A stretch of 64,000 nt of DNA from Marasmius tenuissimus. Taxonomy: Eukaryota > Basidiomycota > Agaricomycetes > Agaricales > Marasmiaceae. Location: assembly GCA_029532415.1 (NCBI GenBank), contig JAQOTA010000060.1:3906001-3970000 (forward strand), written 5' to 3'. The position numbers and the translations under genes were made by a program. The notes below the pieces were generated by a model. It saw only the letters and a program-made list of their open reading frames with translations, made no database searches and was not told where the DNA came from. Below are positions 36,467 through 48,947 of the stretch, piece after piece. The stretch's first letter is position 1. Each line of letters opens with the position of its first letter.

Positions 36467-37553
36467 ATGTTCAAACTCGCACCTTTCTTCGTCTTAATCG
36501 TCGCGGTAGCTCAGCTCCTATCCGTATCTGTCACCGGGGTTGCGGCTGGGACTATCAAAGCTCTTCGGTGTTATTCCGAGCACGAGCATCAAGATCCCCA
36601 TGAATACCAAAAACCGACGGCGGAAGATTCGAGGTCTCCGTGTCCTTGGATTAATGCGTATGTTATACCACAAGTTTCGAATGGCTTTTCTCTGGGGCTA
36701 ATGTTTTTGGGTCTCTTAGACTCTCGAACCACGGGTATCTCCCCCGGAATGGGAAGAATATAACGATTCCGGCGATGTTGGATGCGGTCGAGGGTGAGTC
36801 TGGTATTTTATATTACCCGGGTCTTTGACCAATCCTACTGATACCTACTAGACGTGTACAACGTATCCCCCGAAGTCGTCAGTCTCTTCGCAAAACTCTC
36901 CGTCCTATGTTCGAAACAGTTCGATACCTTCGATCTCGGTGGGACCGCTCTGTAAGTCCGGATCCCACATTCACTTCGCACCTTCCCATCTTCTCACCCT
37001 AACCTTCTAAAAAAAGCCACGGCTGCATCGAACACGACGCCTCCATCTCCCGCTCGGATTTCAACCTCGACCCGGACCACGACAATCTCACCTTTAACGA
37101 GACTCTGTACCAAACCCTCGCTTCGAAGAACCCGGGGAAAGACGTTTATGATATCACCGTAGCGGGTCAAGTCATGCGTGAGCGGTTGGACGATTCGTTG
37201 GCGAGGAACAACGAGACTGTTAATACGGGGAAGGAGTTTGCGTTTCGAGTGACAGAGGCGGCGTTGTATCTTTTGGTTATGGGGACGGGGGTGGGTGGGG
37301 AGAAGGCGGAGGCTCCGAAGAAGTGAGTTTTAGGCTTTAACTGGGGGAGTTTTGGCTGATGGCTTGCTTGTTTAGGTTCGTGGATGTGATCTTTAGAGAA
37401 GATCGTCTCCCGTGGGCGGAGGGGTGGAAGAAGTCGGAGGTGAAGATTACGGGGGAGGTTGTTGGTGCGGTTGTGCCGAAGGTTATGGAGGCTGCGGAGT
37501 GGAAGGAGACTGGGGGTGCGTATGAGGGTGCTTTGCCTATTGTGGTGGGGTAA
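36467..37553 (+). CDS. Secreted heme-thiolate peroxidase 2 (tandem paralog)
   Basis: Five exons (36467-36657, 36720-36793, 36852-36951, 37017-37322, 37376-37553) give 282 aa, with the same intron positions and phases as peroxidase 1. Signal peptide MFKLAPFFVLIVAVAQLL; heme Cys59 in RSPCPWINALSNHGYLPR; EHD at 127-129 (CIEHDASISRSDF). It has replaced residues in the N-terminal spacer (CYSEHEHQDPHEYQ) and in the segment after EHD. Identical gene structure and adjacent position show a tandem duplication, old enough for the introns and the N-terminal spacer to have diverged. Function as for peroxidase 1, possibly with a different substrate. Confidence 0.9.
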
Positions 37554-38452
37554 GCTTTCTGAGGGTTTCCCGTACCGTTCTGGGTCCTATACCTTTGGGG
37601 GTTCTTTTATTTATTGATTTATGTTCTTATCTACTTCCTGCGTTACGGTACATATCTTCGCAGGATAGATAGGATTGGTTCTTGAATAAACACAGTCGTT
37701 TCATGTCGCTTAGTACTTCTATACTATAGGTTTGAAGTAACCTGCAAAGTACTTGTGGCAAGTTGTCTTCCTACAGCTAGTGCTACTTACTGCAAGTAGG
37801 TTCAAACAGTTCGAATACTGTTTTCGCCAGGACCGCAGAAGATCAGTGAAAATTAATGGAAAAAAGCAGAGGATGAAAACTCTAATTGACCACCGCAGGG
37901 GTCGAACCTGCAATCTCCTGATTACTTCCATCATGATCGTAGTCAGACGCGATGCCATTTCGCCAGGCGGCCGTATTTCTAGGGGCAACGAATTTCGATT
38001 ATATACTGGCGCCTCTAATGGTGCTAATCCCCGCTCAATACTTGGGGCAGCTGGATAGTTTTCAAGATTGTTGCATCCACCGTCGTATTCGCATCGATTT
38101 GCTCGTGGATTTCTCTCAAGCGCCCTCGAAGCGCCCCTCTGTCGGACGCGTCCGAGCTCCGGGGGAGAAAAAAAAGCAGTGCTCTCCACTCGTGACTCCA
38201 CTGTGACTCCATTCCACGTGACTAGTCCAGATTCTCCCACGGACGGCCTCATGGCAACGGCCTGGGAAACCAACAGAAAGAGGTGACGGTCGTTTTTGCG
38301 TCCCACCGTTTCTTCGCTTGCTTACTATCTTCCGGCGGCATTCCCTGATTTCTCCTCCTTTTATCCCTTTTTACCCTACAGCGACACCAACACACACACA
38401 CCACGGGTCCTTTGTCCCCCCCTTCTAATTCCCCTACCCCATTAATTTGTGC
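37554..38452. other. Intergenic region containing the tRNA gene
   Basis: Apart from the tRNA at 37887-37972 I see no gene. Open frames on both strands are short. The right part is a CT-rich leader of the next gene. Confidence 0.5.
37887..37972 (-). tRNA. tRNA-Arg(ACG) with a 14-nt intron
   Basis: On the minus strand the acceptor arms GGCCGCC and GGTGGTC pair over seven positions (two G-U). D-stem GCG/CGC encloses a loop with GG. Anticodon stem TCTGA pairs with TCAGG and the T-arm is GCAGG-TTCGACC-CCTGC. The anticodon loop is CT-ACG-A, then 14 extra bases, then A, which places an intron at the standard site one base after the anticodon. The anticodon ACG (read as ICG) decodes CGU/CGC/CGA. Length 86 bases with intron, 72 without. 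Confidence 0.9.
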
Positions 38453-41400
38453 ATGGCAATTGTGCATGCTGTTGCTCGTATAACGACTACTGTGTATACA
38501 AGCTTGATGACTACGACTACCAAGCCCAAGTCAACGGCAGCGACCAGCACGAGCACGAGTGCGGATATCCCCGGGACACACTCTACTACAGCAATGACGA
38601 CGACGCCTCCTAGACGAAGTCAACGGTTATCAAAACCGAAGGAGGAAGGGACGGCTGATGAAGAGTCTACGACGTCTGGAGTGGCGCATGGGACGCCGAG
38701 GAGAGCGTTGAAGAAGACGTTGATGGAGACGAATTATGAGCATGAACAGGGTCAACCGGTCGCGTCGACGTCGAGGGTGCAATTACCGCCGTCGTCGTCG
38801 TCGACATCTTCACCGCTGACGACGAAGAAGAGAAAGCCGAGCATTGCTTTGGCATCTCCTGCTGGGAAAAAGTCGAAGAAGGCGGCTGAGAGAGATGCTG
38901 GCAAGCTTGGCAAGGGTAAAGCTAGAGAACGAGAGCCATCTGCTTCAGAGGTATGTGTTTTTTTTTATTGTCCTTTTCTCCCTACAGATTTCGGAATAAA
39001 TGCTGATTCTATTGACCCCAAAAGTCTTCGGCAACGTCGGAAATTTGGGCAGATTTCGAAGGAGGAGGAGCGAGGAATCCTACTTTGCCCATGCATTCGT
39101 CCCAAACTCACTACAATACTCGCAAGAACTCTCGAAAACCTGCACCACCGCCCATTCCCCATATTCTGACTCTTGATTCGTCATCCCCTACGTCGTCACA
39201 ACTAGTCGTCAGAACACCTCGACGGCCTCGACCTCATCCGGTGCCCAGTCGGAGTGCCGACGTCACAACGGGCAGACGCACGACCAAGTCACAGACGACG
39301 CAGAGCAGGTCACAAACGACGCCAACGAAGTCACAGACGACGACGAGGGCCAGAAGTAGAGCGAGAGGGTCCAAGTCCAAGTCTAAATCGCCGCTGCCAC
39401 AGTCATCCACAGCACCTCCACCACCGCCTTCGACATCATTCCCAACGACGACGACGCCCCCGACGACACCGAAGAAGCAGCTACCGGTGACCTTGTCAGC
39501 CCTATCCCCTCGGTCGTCACACGAGGATCTTGAGACGGCAGATCTGCCTTTGCTTGCTGGATCGTCAGCATTACCTCCTTTGCCACCACTCAAACTTCCT
39601 CCGTTGCTCACCACCCAGCGAGGTCGTTCTCGTACACGAGCGTCTTCACCGCACGCTCTGCCTTCCAGAAGTCCAGTACGGACGAGAGGCAGGTCGAGAA
39701 TGCTGGGTGCAAGCTCACCCTCGGGCACACCGGGGATGAGCACAGCATCACCGTCTTCATCATCATCAGTGCCCATTTCGGAAATGGTGGCCACTCCCGC
39801 TCCCGCTCCCGCTTCATCTCCACCGAGGCTATCCGAGGAAGCGGAGGACGAGAGGGAAGTCGAAGAGATGATGGTCGACTCTGAGCAGACGCAGGCGCAG
39901 AAGCAGAAGCAGGAGGTCCAAGTTTGCGTTCAGGAGGTGGTCCAGTCCGCTGACCACCCCGATGAGGAAAGATCAGGTCTCCTGTCAACGACGACAACGA
40001 CAGCGACAGCGTCAACGGCTGTTGTCGTTGGACCCTCTCCTTCTCCTTCCCCTCCGACCATTTTGTCACCGACGCCAGCAGCCCCACTGGTACCTCCGTC
40101 CCTGGTTGATGAGCCAGAGCAGCACCATCCATCATCGGTGGAAGAGGCCGCCGCTATGGACATGTCAATGCTGCCATGCCCCGACGTCCCGGATCTACCC
40201 CCTGATCCACTTCCAAACCCTTACGATTCGTTGGACGAGCATGAGCACGACCAAGGACAGACGAGCCAAGAGCAGTCAGAGTACGGAATGGGAATCCCGG
40301 ATTATAGTTCTCCTTTGTCACCGTACGTCGTCTTCTTTCTTTCCTTTTCAATGTTGCGCTGATTGATTCAATTCGAACCTACAGAACCCGACCTCCTTCA
40401 ACCCTCTCCTTCACTTCCGACTCCCAGAACAACCATCACCCGAGACGACTGGGTGCGAAAGCCCGACGATACATCCGCGGTGTCGTTTGGGAACAAGACC
40501 GCTGGGGTGGATGGAGACACGTCGACGATAACGGTGGGATGAACGTTCTCGGTGGACCTGGTAGTGGACTTGGTGGGATGGGTAGCGGTGCTCATGGGAG
40601 TGGTTGGGGGATGTGGAAGGCGATGTGTAAAGCTAGAGTTGGGGTTTTGTGAGTTTTCTCTCCCTTCCCACTCGTTCCCTTATCTTTGTTTATTGACCAT
40701 GGCGATTTTTAAAGGGGCTCACAAATCGGCGCACAATCCATTCGAGCGTACGAAGCTCAGCTGTTTGGGATTCCGTCACAGTCCAGGATGTCGCTTTTCC
40801 CTGTTACGCAGAAGACGACGGTGGTGAGGTTGGCTCCGCCGCCGGAGTTGTTGGAGTACCATCAACAACAGCAACAACAGCAACAGCAGCTGGAGTTGTC
40901 GCCGCCGTCATTTTCGGGTGATGTCGACTTGGAGCACGACATGGAATTCGACGAAGAGATGGATTGGGCGTATGGTGATGTGGATTCGGATGAGAGCATG
41001 GATTTGGATTTGGAGGGTGAGATGGAGCCTGAGCATGATGGGGATGATGGAGAGGCTCCTGGGGGAGACGGAGATGGGGATGAAGAAAATCGACCTGAAC
41101 GGAAGGAGAGGATTATGGATATTGTCGTTGTCGACGACGCTGCGGAACGGAACGAACAGGGCCAGAGACGAGGGGGAGAACAGGGAGGGGTGTATATGGA
41201 GTTTTCGTTCGATGGGGGTGCTTCAGCAGATTCTCAGGTTCAGGAAGCTCAGCAGTCTTCACCGACGACGACGGCGTCTTCGTTTGGAGGAGGGCTTTCT
41301 CCGCTTTCGCAGAGGTTTGCGCTTCAACAACAGCAACAGCAGCAGTTGCCGCCGAGGTTGGGGAGTGTTAGGTTACCGGAGCTTAGGATGAGGGATATGG

Positions 41401-42719
41401 ATCAGTTCAAGGCTGTTTTCGATATGGATGCGTTCGCGCCTCCTGCTTTGCCTATGCCTATGCCTAGTACTGGTACTGGTACAGACATGTCTACCGACAG
41501 CCTCGGAAACGAGGCGTCTTCTGCATCATCCTCATCCTCCCTCAACACACCCTCCTTGCCTTCCCTTTCGAGTCCTAGAAGACTCGACTACTTTTCCCGC
41601 AGATTCGGATCTATAGCTGCGGGTACACCTGTCAACCCGATTACGAGGAGAACATGGATGTCGGGGTCTTCGTCTAGCACACCTTCCCTGGAATCCTCTC
41701 CGTCATCTTCAACCTCGTCCTCCTATTCGTCCTTGTCGGGCCTGTTCGACGTCGGTGGAATCGGACTCGCGTTGGGCGGGTTGTCGTCTTCTACTGCCGG
41801 ATTTGGCGGCGGTGACTCCTCCACGGAAGGAGCCCATTGGGGTGTTTTGAGGAGAAGAACTCGACCTCCGCCTACACCGCTTCCTTTGCATAACACGACC
41901 AATACGAGCGGAGAGATGGATGTGAATGTGAATACGAGCAATCCGGAGTGGCAGGCCGAATTTTTCAATGGGTTTGCTGATATGGTTGCGACTGGCGATG
42001 GTGCTTCGTCGTCTTCGTCCACGGGGGCTGCTGCTGGTTCGAGTTCTGGTGGCGCTGGCGGGTCGTCGTCGTCGGCGGCGATTGATCCGGCGTTGCAAGT
42101 GCAAGGTGCCGATTACGGAGGCATGAATATGGGAGTGGGTGTTGGTATGAGTGGAATGGGGATGTATGACAATGTCGGTATGGGCAGTGTCGGGAATGGA
42201 ATGGATGTTACTTCAATCGGTATGGGCGTGGGTGGGACGACAGTTGGGGGCTTCACGTTCCCTACGGAATCCTCCTCCTCTGCTCAACAACAGCAACAAC
42301 CTACCTCGTCGAATCCTTCTACTTCGTCTTCTACCGCCGCCACCGCCGCCACCACCTCCTCTTCAACTTCGAACGCTAGCAATAGCACTTCTCCTCAGGA
42401 TTTTCCGACGTGGGGAGAGAACTCCATGGACACCGTGGAGTTTTCGATGTCGTTCAATCCGATGGGGTTTCAGGTCTCCCCGAGTTCCCCCTCCAACAGC
42501 AACAACAACAACAGCGGAACACTCACCTCGAACGACAGCAACAACAGCTACAACGCTCCCTCCCCGACGTCCTCGTTGACATGTTCTTTCGGCTCCGCGA
42601 TAACCCATCAGAGCATGAGCATGGAGGAGCTGAGGAACCAGACTCGAGGTAGTCCTCCACCTACGAGCCCGAGAGCGGCGCAGAGTCCTAGTCCGCCTTT
42701 GGGGTGGGTTGCTGCGTAG
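38453..42719 (+). CDS. Very large disordered Ser/Pro/Gln-rich protein, unknown function
   Basis: Four exons (38453-38950, 39025-40322, 40385-40648, 40715-42719) join in phase to 1354 aa. A second ATG at 38507 (MTTTTKPKS) is an alternative start. Residues 1-430 are rich in Thr, Ser, Pro, Arg with basic patches (TPPRRSQRLSK, KKRKPSIALASPAGKKSKK) that look like nuclear localisation signals. The middle has one more ordered segment (GAKARRYIRGVVWEQDRWGGWRH) followed by glycine-rich sequence. The C-terminal half has two polyglutamine runs, a long acidic region (DMEFDEEMDWAYGDVDSDE) and long Ser runs. This pattern fits a fungal transcription regulator or coactivator, but no DNA-binding domain is visible. 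Long opposite-strand open frames are shadows of the biased composition. Confidence 0.7.
40861..40896 (+). repeat. CAA/CAG repeat coding polyglutamine
   Basis: A run of mixed CAA and CAG codons encodes nine glutamines (YHQQQ...) at the start of the acidic half of the large disordered protein. A second, shorter run lies at about 41327-41345. Confidence 0.8.
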
Positions 42720-45700
42720 TCCAAGGCCAGGGTTGAAATCGGGTGGGTTGTTGGGGGGAGAGGGGAAAAAGGGGGGACAAAGAACAACACCCCCTTCAAT
42801 GGTAAGTCGAACTTGCTCTATATCTATGGAAATGGAATAGAGTTTAGCTCATGAATGGGGGTCGGTTTTTTTAGTTCCATCGTGCGGGTTTTCGTTTTTG
42901 GTGCCTACCCTACCGAGCCCTTTGTTTCTGATCGTCCGAATCGGAGATAGATGTCATTTGACGATTGACGATTGGCTGTTTGTTTGATGTATTCCTGTTC
43001 ACCAAGTGACAGGAGGTATTGAACAGCGATGGAGAGACGTACTGCTTCCAGGCCTTTGGCGCCGAGTACCTGTGTTGAATGATTTGCTTGGAGATGCCGT
43101 TTTGATTACGTGGAAGGGTGAAGGGGAGGAAAGGGGAGGGGGATGTGAATTGTGGAGAGGGGAACCACGGACGACGGACGAACGACTCTTTGTTCTTTCG
43201 GTTCCTATTGCTTTCCATCACTTTCTTCCCTTTTTCAGGCTTCTTACCCACCTTCTCTTGTTACTGCCGAGTGCCGGAATGTTGCATGTGCGCACGTATG
43301 TTTGGCTCTTTTTCTTGTGCTGCGTGCTGCGCGTTTTGTGCCAAAGCTTCTTTTTCTTCTCATTCGGCGTAGCGTGTGTAGTAGTGGTAGGCGAACGGAA
43401 GCCGTGTGGGGCGACGATCTTTTGGATCATGGGGACGGGTCTTGGTGGTTCCTAGACTGCGAGGTGAGAGAGATTTCATTTTTGGGACCTTTTTTGGGGA
43501 TGTGGTGCTTACTTATATATGCCGCCCCAAATACAGCTCGATATAGAATGGGACTTGGAGATTTTTGATGCTCAGGGTCCACCGCGGTACGATAGCTCGT
43601 GGGTTGAGCTGTTTAGCACAAACCCAACAACTCCTTTAGTGCTTTACCGAAACTCGGCGTCCTTCCGCGCCCCGCTCGTTCTGTCCATACAAAATACGAC
43701 CTCAGCCTGGAGTTGAGCTGTTGATCCATAAGAGCCTAATCGCGGATAATAGGAACCCGCCCCTCACCAGCTGTTCGATCTCGTACCACCCCGTTATTTC
43801 ATCTATCCCGAAACCGTAAAACGAGACCCTGCCTCATCCCCTCCATCCACATTCCCTATTCGGGGTTACCTTCCCATAACCATTCATACCGCACACCGCA
43901 CTCACCAAAAGATCAATGGGAGCACATCACGCACAAGTCGATCTTTTAAGAGGTCTTCTTTTCCCTTGCGACCCTGGATCCTGATCGTGCTGTTGTGGTG
44001 CTTCTTTTTCACATTGTTCTCGTCGGGTCGTTCCTCCCAATTTCCGTATGTCGCCTAGTGCCTAGTGCTTAGTGCCCTGGTCAAACGGCTCACGGGAAGC
44101 TGGGCGACTTGGAAGGAAACGCCACGAGATGATGTGATGAATATGGATGGGATGACTTGATGCCCCTCGCTCGGTGTGCTATGTGCGCCGTCAAGCCGGT
44201 GTTTGTCAGGACCTCGGCGCTGGTGGCTTTTCGCTCGCTACGCTGCCTTGGCCCGAGGTAGTCAGTCAGAGGCTCGACTTTGGTGTCAGTTTCTGTGACG
44301 TGGTCGTCCACGTCGGTCGGCTCTCGAACTGACCTGAAGGATGGGACGATTGGTTGGTTAGTCGTGGTCAACCACACCGGTGGCTCCCGTACTCCCTACA
44401 GCCTCGTCGTTGCTCCTGGTCGTTGCCCTGGTGCTGTACTGGCATCTATGGCTACGGTGCCACAACCATCTACTCCCCTCTTCCCGTTGAGAAGTGCGGT
44501 ACAACGACCTGATGCATGAGGAGCGTTCCGTGTTGTGGTGATGGTGATGGTACGAGATCAAGCTCAATTCCCCGCTCCGCACGAAGTGCCCGCGACACTA
44601 CCACTGCCATCCCTTCCGCTCTCTTCGTAACCCCGTTCACCCACGCCTCTGACTTTCATTTCGAAATGCCGGTTTGGCGTTTGGCGTCGAATCGCGGAGG
44701 CTAGCGGAGGTTTCACTCTTGTCACATTCATTACATTCCATTGCGGATGCAGTAATACACCCGCGTCCTGTTGTCTATTCCGACGGGTTCGATTCAAAAG
44801 CGCAATTTTTGCCCTTCCCTTTCACATCTCCATCAGGTCTATACTAGCAAGCGGTCTGATTGATATACAGTCCGCCATCCACATCCCATTCCATCACATG
44901 CTCTCTCCATCTTCAATCTGCCTGCCATTCTCGCTCGATCCTCTCCCCCATCTCCCACTTTTGGACAAAATACCTAGATATTGGATATCGGATTTCTGTG
45001 GATATCATCGCATCAGGTTGCATCTCGTTTCTCAAATTTTTACATATGTATTTATTCATCACACCTCCCCTGCTCACCCTGCTTACCCTCTAACCCGACG
45101 TAAATTGCTTTCAGAACTATCTTTGGTTTTCCTCCTTTTAGATGTATGTAGCCCTTCGCCTGATGCTCGCTGTATTAAACATGGACTCTTATCTCTCTTG
45201 CTTGTGTCTAATAACTCGCTTACTCGTACATCTCTCAGCTTTGTAGTATACCAATTTATATGTTTTGCGCGCTTTTCACGAGCGAGGGAAAGGACCCTGA
45301 GTTGACATGACACGTGAGTGTCTCTCGGCTTGAATCCCGTTTCTCATCAAGGCCTCTCCACTCGCTCTTCCGATGCTCGAAAGCTCTGCCCTTGCCAGCA
45401 AATTTACCTCTACAACGTTTCAAACTTGCACGATCAAACTTTGGAAGCATGTTGAACACTGAAGAAACTACCGTTCCTTCGGCGTGGCCTCTAGTATCCT
45501 GCCTGTTCCCGTTCTTATGAGGTAGCAAACTGTTGTCCTCATGCTGCCGCTCGTGTTTCTTTAGAGCATCAGAGATCCTGCGGTCATCCGTATGGAGGCG
45601 TGTCAGGATCCTCGAGAGCGAATGCCGTTGTAAGGGACCCAAATGTAACTTAGAACCAGAAGCTCAATAGCAACAGCCTTCTGGATTGTTCGGTTCAAAA

Positions 45701-46362
45701 CTTAGACTGGTAACTTTATCTATCTTTTGTTTCCGAGCATACCAGTGCGATCCTGCTCACTATTGATCACCTGTAGACTCGAAACGCAGGCCACCGGAAC
45801 AGCTTCAAGCCAAGCGATTTGGATTTGTAGAGCCTACTCGACACGAGGACTCTGTAAAAACGACGAGAACACATGTCCCGGAACGGACTTCTGACTCTGT
45901 TTCCAACCGCCACAACCACGTTTCGGGGGGGTGAGCATCAGAGCCTAAAGTCTTATACAACGTAAACGGTGACCTCGTACGCTTTGGACGAGAGGTTCTC
46001 CGAGTTCTCCATGGAACAGTATACGTCAAGTTATCAGCGCCGCTGTAGAGAGGGTGGTGCGTTGTTGCGTCTTCAAATTACTTTTGAGCTTTCTTTTCTT
46101 TTCTTCCCTTGACTACGACTACGACTCCAGCTAGTGACCCATCGTTATTCACTAGGTGCTGCTCTGGAAATATTGCATCGAAATACGTTGGATCAACTTA
46201 GCATTGTTACTTGCGTTAGGTACGTCTTGCTTTTTGGGATTTTTTTCTCCTCCTCGTTTGCTGAGAGCCGCGAGTGGCTTTGTATTCTTCCTTTTCTTCT
46301 GGTGATGTCGTTTTTTCTCCGAAATCTCAATCTCATGGTCGTTATGCCACAGATCCTGAACA
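42720..46362. other. Long gene-free interval upstream of the second disordered protein
   Basis: About 3.6 kb. Open frames of up to ~150 codons near 43006-43568 are very rich in Phe, Leu, Cys and Val with no domain and look accidental. The last 230 bases contain a probable 5' leader intron (donor about 46219, acceptor at about 46352). Such long upstream regions are usual for fungal regulators. Confidence 0.5.
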
Positions 46363-47771
46363 ATGGATTCAAGTTTTTTGTCTGGTTTATCCGATTCCTC
46401 TTCGAGACCTTTACTGGAGTATAGTGGCGAAGGGACAGTCGTCCATGTCGGGTCGGGTGGTGATAGCAGTAGTGCACCGGAACTCGACATTATCTCCAAC
46501 TTCAAGAGCGACGGTTTTAGCGACTTCGAATTAGACCTCTCGTGTCTATCTAATCCACCATCTCCGCTACGAGAAGATGTACCTCTTGCGTCTTCAGCAC
46601 ATGTCGGAGCACTAGAATTGTCGCCGTCACTTCCCTTGGAGCCACCTTTGATGTCTAGGCGGTCCCCACCCACTAAATCGTTACCATTCTTCTCATCTTC
46701 TCCCCCGAACCGCGATCTTACTCCTTCGCCAAAGATGACGCCACTCGAAATGCTCAAGAACTCCCCCGACGAGCCTCGAAATTCCTGGCCTTTTGTCAAG
46801 TACGTTGGGCGCGGTACGCCTATCGATCCAACCCGACGTATCGAGTGGGGTCATAGTAGCAATAATGGCGATGTGCCGAGCGAGCATGGTGTCCTCTTCT
46901 CCTCTGGCGGTGGTGGACGTGCAAATTCACTAGACTCGGCCGTTCGAAGCTCTTCCCAAGAATGGCAACACGTCGCTCCTTCTCATAATCATAGTCATAC
47001 GCTCTCCGGTCCACCTAGAGCGCTATCACCTCTTCTACAACTGACCCTCGATATGTCTCCACTCGAACCCTTACCGGAGACTTCGAAGCTCCAGGTCAAG
47101 GGGATAGAGTCAGACCCTGAAGAATGGACTTCGGTGATGGATACCGTCATGAAGTCCTCCGGAAGCGCTAGTGGCAGTGGTAGCACCAGCGGCTCTGGTA
47201 ATGCCGATACCAGTGCCGGTCCCTCTCCTCCGGTTCCTCAGAAGGATAAGGGTGCAGGCGAATCGTCTGCGGCTGCAGCTACTCCAGTTGCTCCTCAGCC
47301 CACGGACTTTGCCATGTTTGGATTAGATACCGCCGTCGATCTAGGTCTCGGGCTGGGGACCGGGATGAATTTCTTCAACTTGGGGTTGGCGCCGGGAACT
47401 TCTGACATGGGTCATGGGCCCTCGATTCACAGGGCGAGTACAACGGGAAGAGATAGTCCTTCTGTGTATTCGACTGCTCCTCCTACACCTGAGGGGTTGT
47501 CGCCTCCCGAGTCAGTCGCTGTGAATGACGATGAGAAGGAGAAGAAGGAAAGGAGGACGAGAGGCCTCCTGAAGTTCGGGAACGTAGGCACAATGTGGAT
47601 GACGACGAAGAAGAGGAAAGTACAGCTATTATCGGAACCCCGACGACGGGCAGTGCGCAGTATAATGCTCATGAGCATCACCATCGAGCTTCACAGTGGT
47701 GGAGGAAGATTTTTACGCAGCTCCGAAAACTACAGTTGGCGCTGCGAGTGTCGCATCGGCGCAGAGACTGA
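46363..47771 (+). CDS. Disordered Ser/Pro-rich protein, unknown; 3' end in two competing frames
   Basis: From ATG 46363 (MDSSFLSGLSDSSS) a frame stays open to 47964. The body is rich in Ser, Pro and Gly with acidic patches and motif-like strings (RPLLEYSGEG, NSWPFVKYVGRGTPIDP). After about 47535 another frame is also open and more protein-like: VDDDEEEESTAIIGTPTTG, then a tryptophan/basic helix (SQWWRKIFTQLRKLQLALRV), stop at 47771. An intron 47511-47587 (donor GTCAGT, acceptor GTAG) would join the two in phase, giving 443 aa; a one-base shift in the AAG-rich run would do the same. Without either the protein is 533 aa. No domain recognised; a nuclear or cell-polarity role cannot be told apart. 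Confidence 0.55.
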
Positions 47772-48947
47772 ATGGAAAGTCTCTTCTCACTCTTCTCACT
47801 TCTCCCTCGTAGACATTTTCTCGTGGACGCTTTCTACATGGTACCATTACTTCTTGTGGGGTCGAAAGTTCCCCAATAAGCCCTTCTTCGTTGACTACTC
47901 AGTGATACCCTTGTTCTCTCATTTCGCACGCGGATCCTTAACATATCAACTGCGTCCTCCCTGACTATCCTTCAGCTTCATCTTCGATCGGGACCCTTAT
48001 CTCAAGGCTCGTTCCTTAAGACTTCACACTCCTTTCATTTCCTCGCGTACATATTTATCTGACTCGATCATCGGCCTGAGAGCCCCAGCCATGCTCTACC
48101 TTGACTCAGTAACTCTATGCATTCGATTTTTCCGTCACCTTTGTCTGGTAGACAATTGAGAGAGAACTCGAGAATTACTCAGCGTTCCGGACGGTCCGAT
48201 GGTCCGACGTCCATGCACCGCCCACTGTAGATTGTAAGCTCTCTTTTACACCACCACCACTATGCATCCTAGTTCCCGAATCCTCTCATCAATTGCTACC
48301 AGCGCACCTCATCATGGCTATTGAATTTACTCGTGCCCGATATTCAATATTCAATAGTGAATGAGCACTCATTATCGCAATTGCTCAGGCTCAAGTTCGA
48401 CACTCGGATTCCGACCGAACACGCATCAAATGGTCTCTACGCTGATTTGTCAAGAGGTCTGCTATAGGACAAGACTTGAATTTGTTCTGCTGTAGAGATC
48501 GTGTCAAACGGACACTACAATGATTTTGACTCATTGGCGTTACGGTACCCTCGAGAATTGATAGCGAGTTGTGCGTTGAATGGTCGTTGTACATCTGGCA
48601 GAGTGCTTGTTACCCTGATACGGTATGGGTTCTTCGATCCGTCTTTGCATGAAAACTTCGACACTTACTGCGCATATATCTCAGACCAACACCTCACCGA
48701 TTGGACACCTCCACATTGACACGAACTCCATCAAGCACCGCTGGAAATCGTGGTGGAATCTGGTGAGACCTGGGCTCTTATTCCCGCTCATTCAGAGTCG
48801 TCAAATCAATCTCACTAAAGTCCGAGAGGAATCGATCCGACGTCCTCTCCTTCTCACGAGGAACCCACGAAGAATCGTATATAGGGAGACACCTATGCTC
48901 GCTCTGCACTTCATTACCTCGCAACAAAGGATATACTCATCTCCACC
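47772..48947. other. Intergenic region upstream of the P450 gene
   Basis: About 1.2 kb with short open frames on both strands and no recognised gene. The right end is the P450 promoter; no canonical TATA box near the ATG. Confidence 0.4.

Noticed and set aside
39234..40163. Gly/Val/Ala-rich minus-strand open frames
   Set aside because: They are antisense shadows of Ser/Thr/Pro codons in the large disordered protein.
43006..43568. Two overlapping plus-strand open frames of ~140-150 codons
   Set aside because: Composition is Phe/Leu/Cys/Val-heavy, no domain, no plausible start context, no splice partner.
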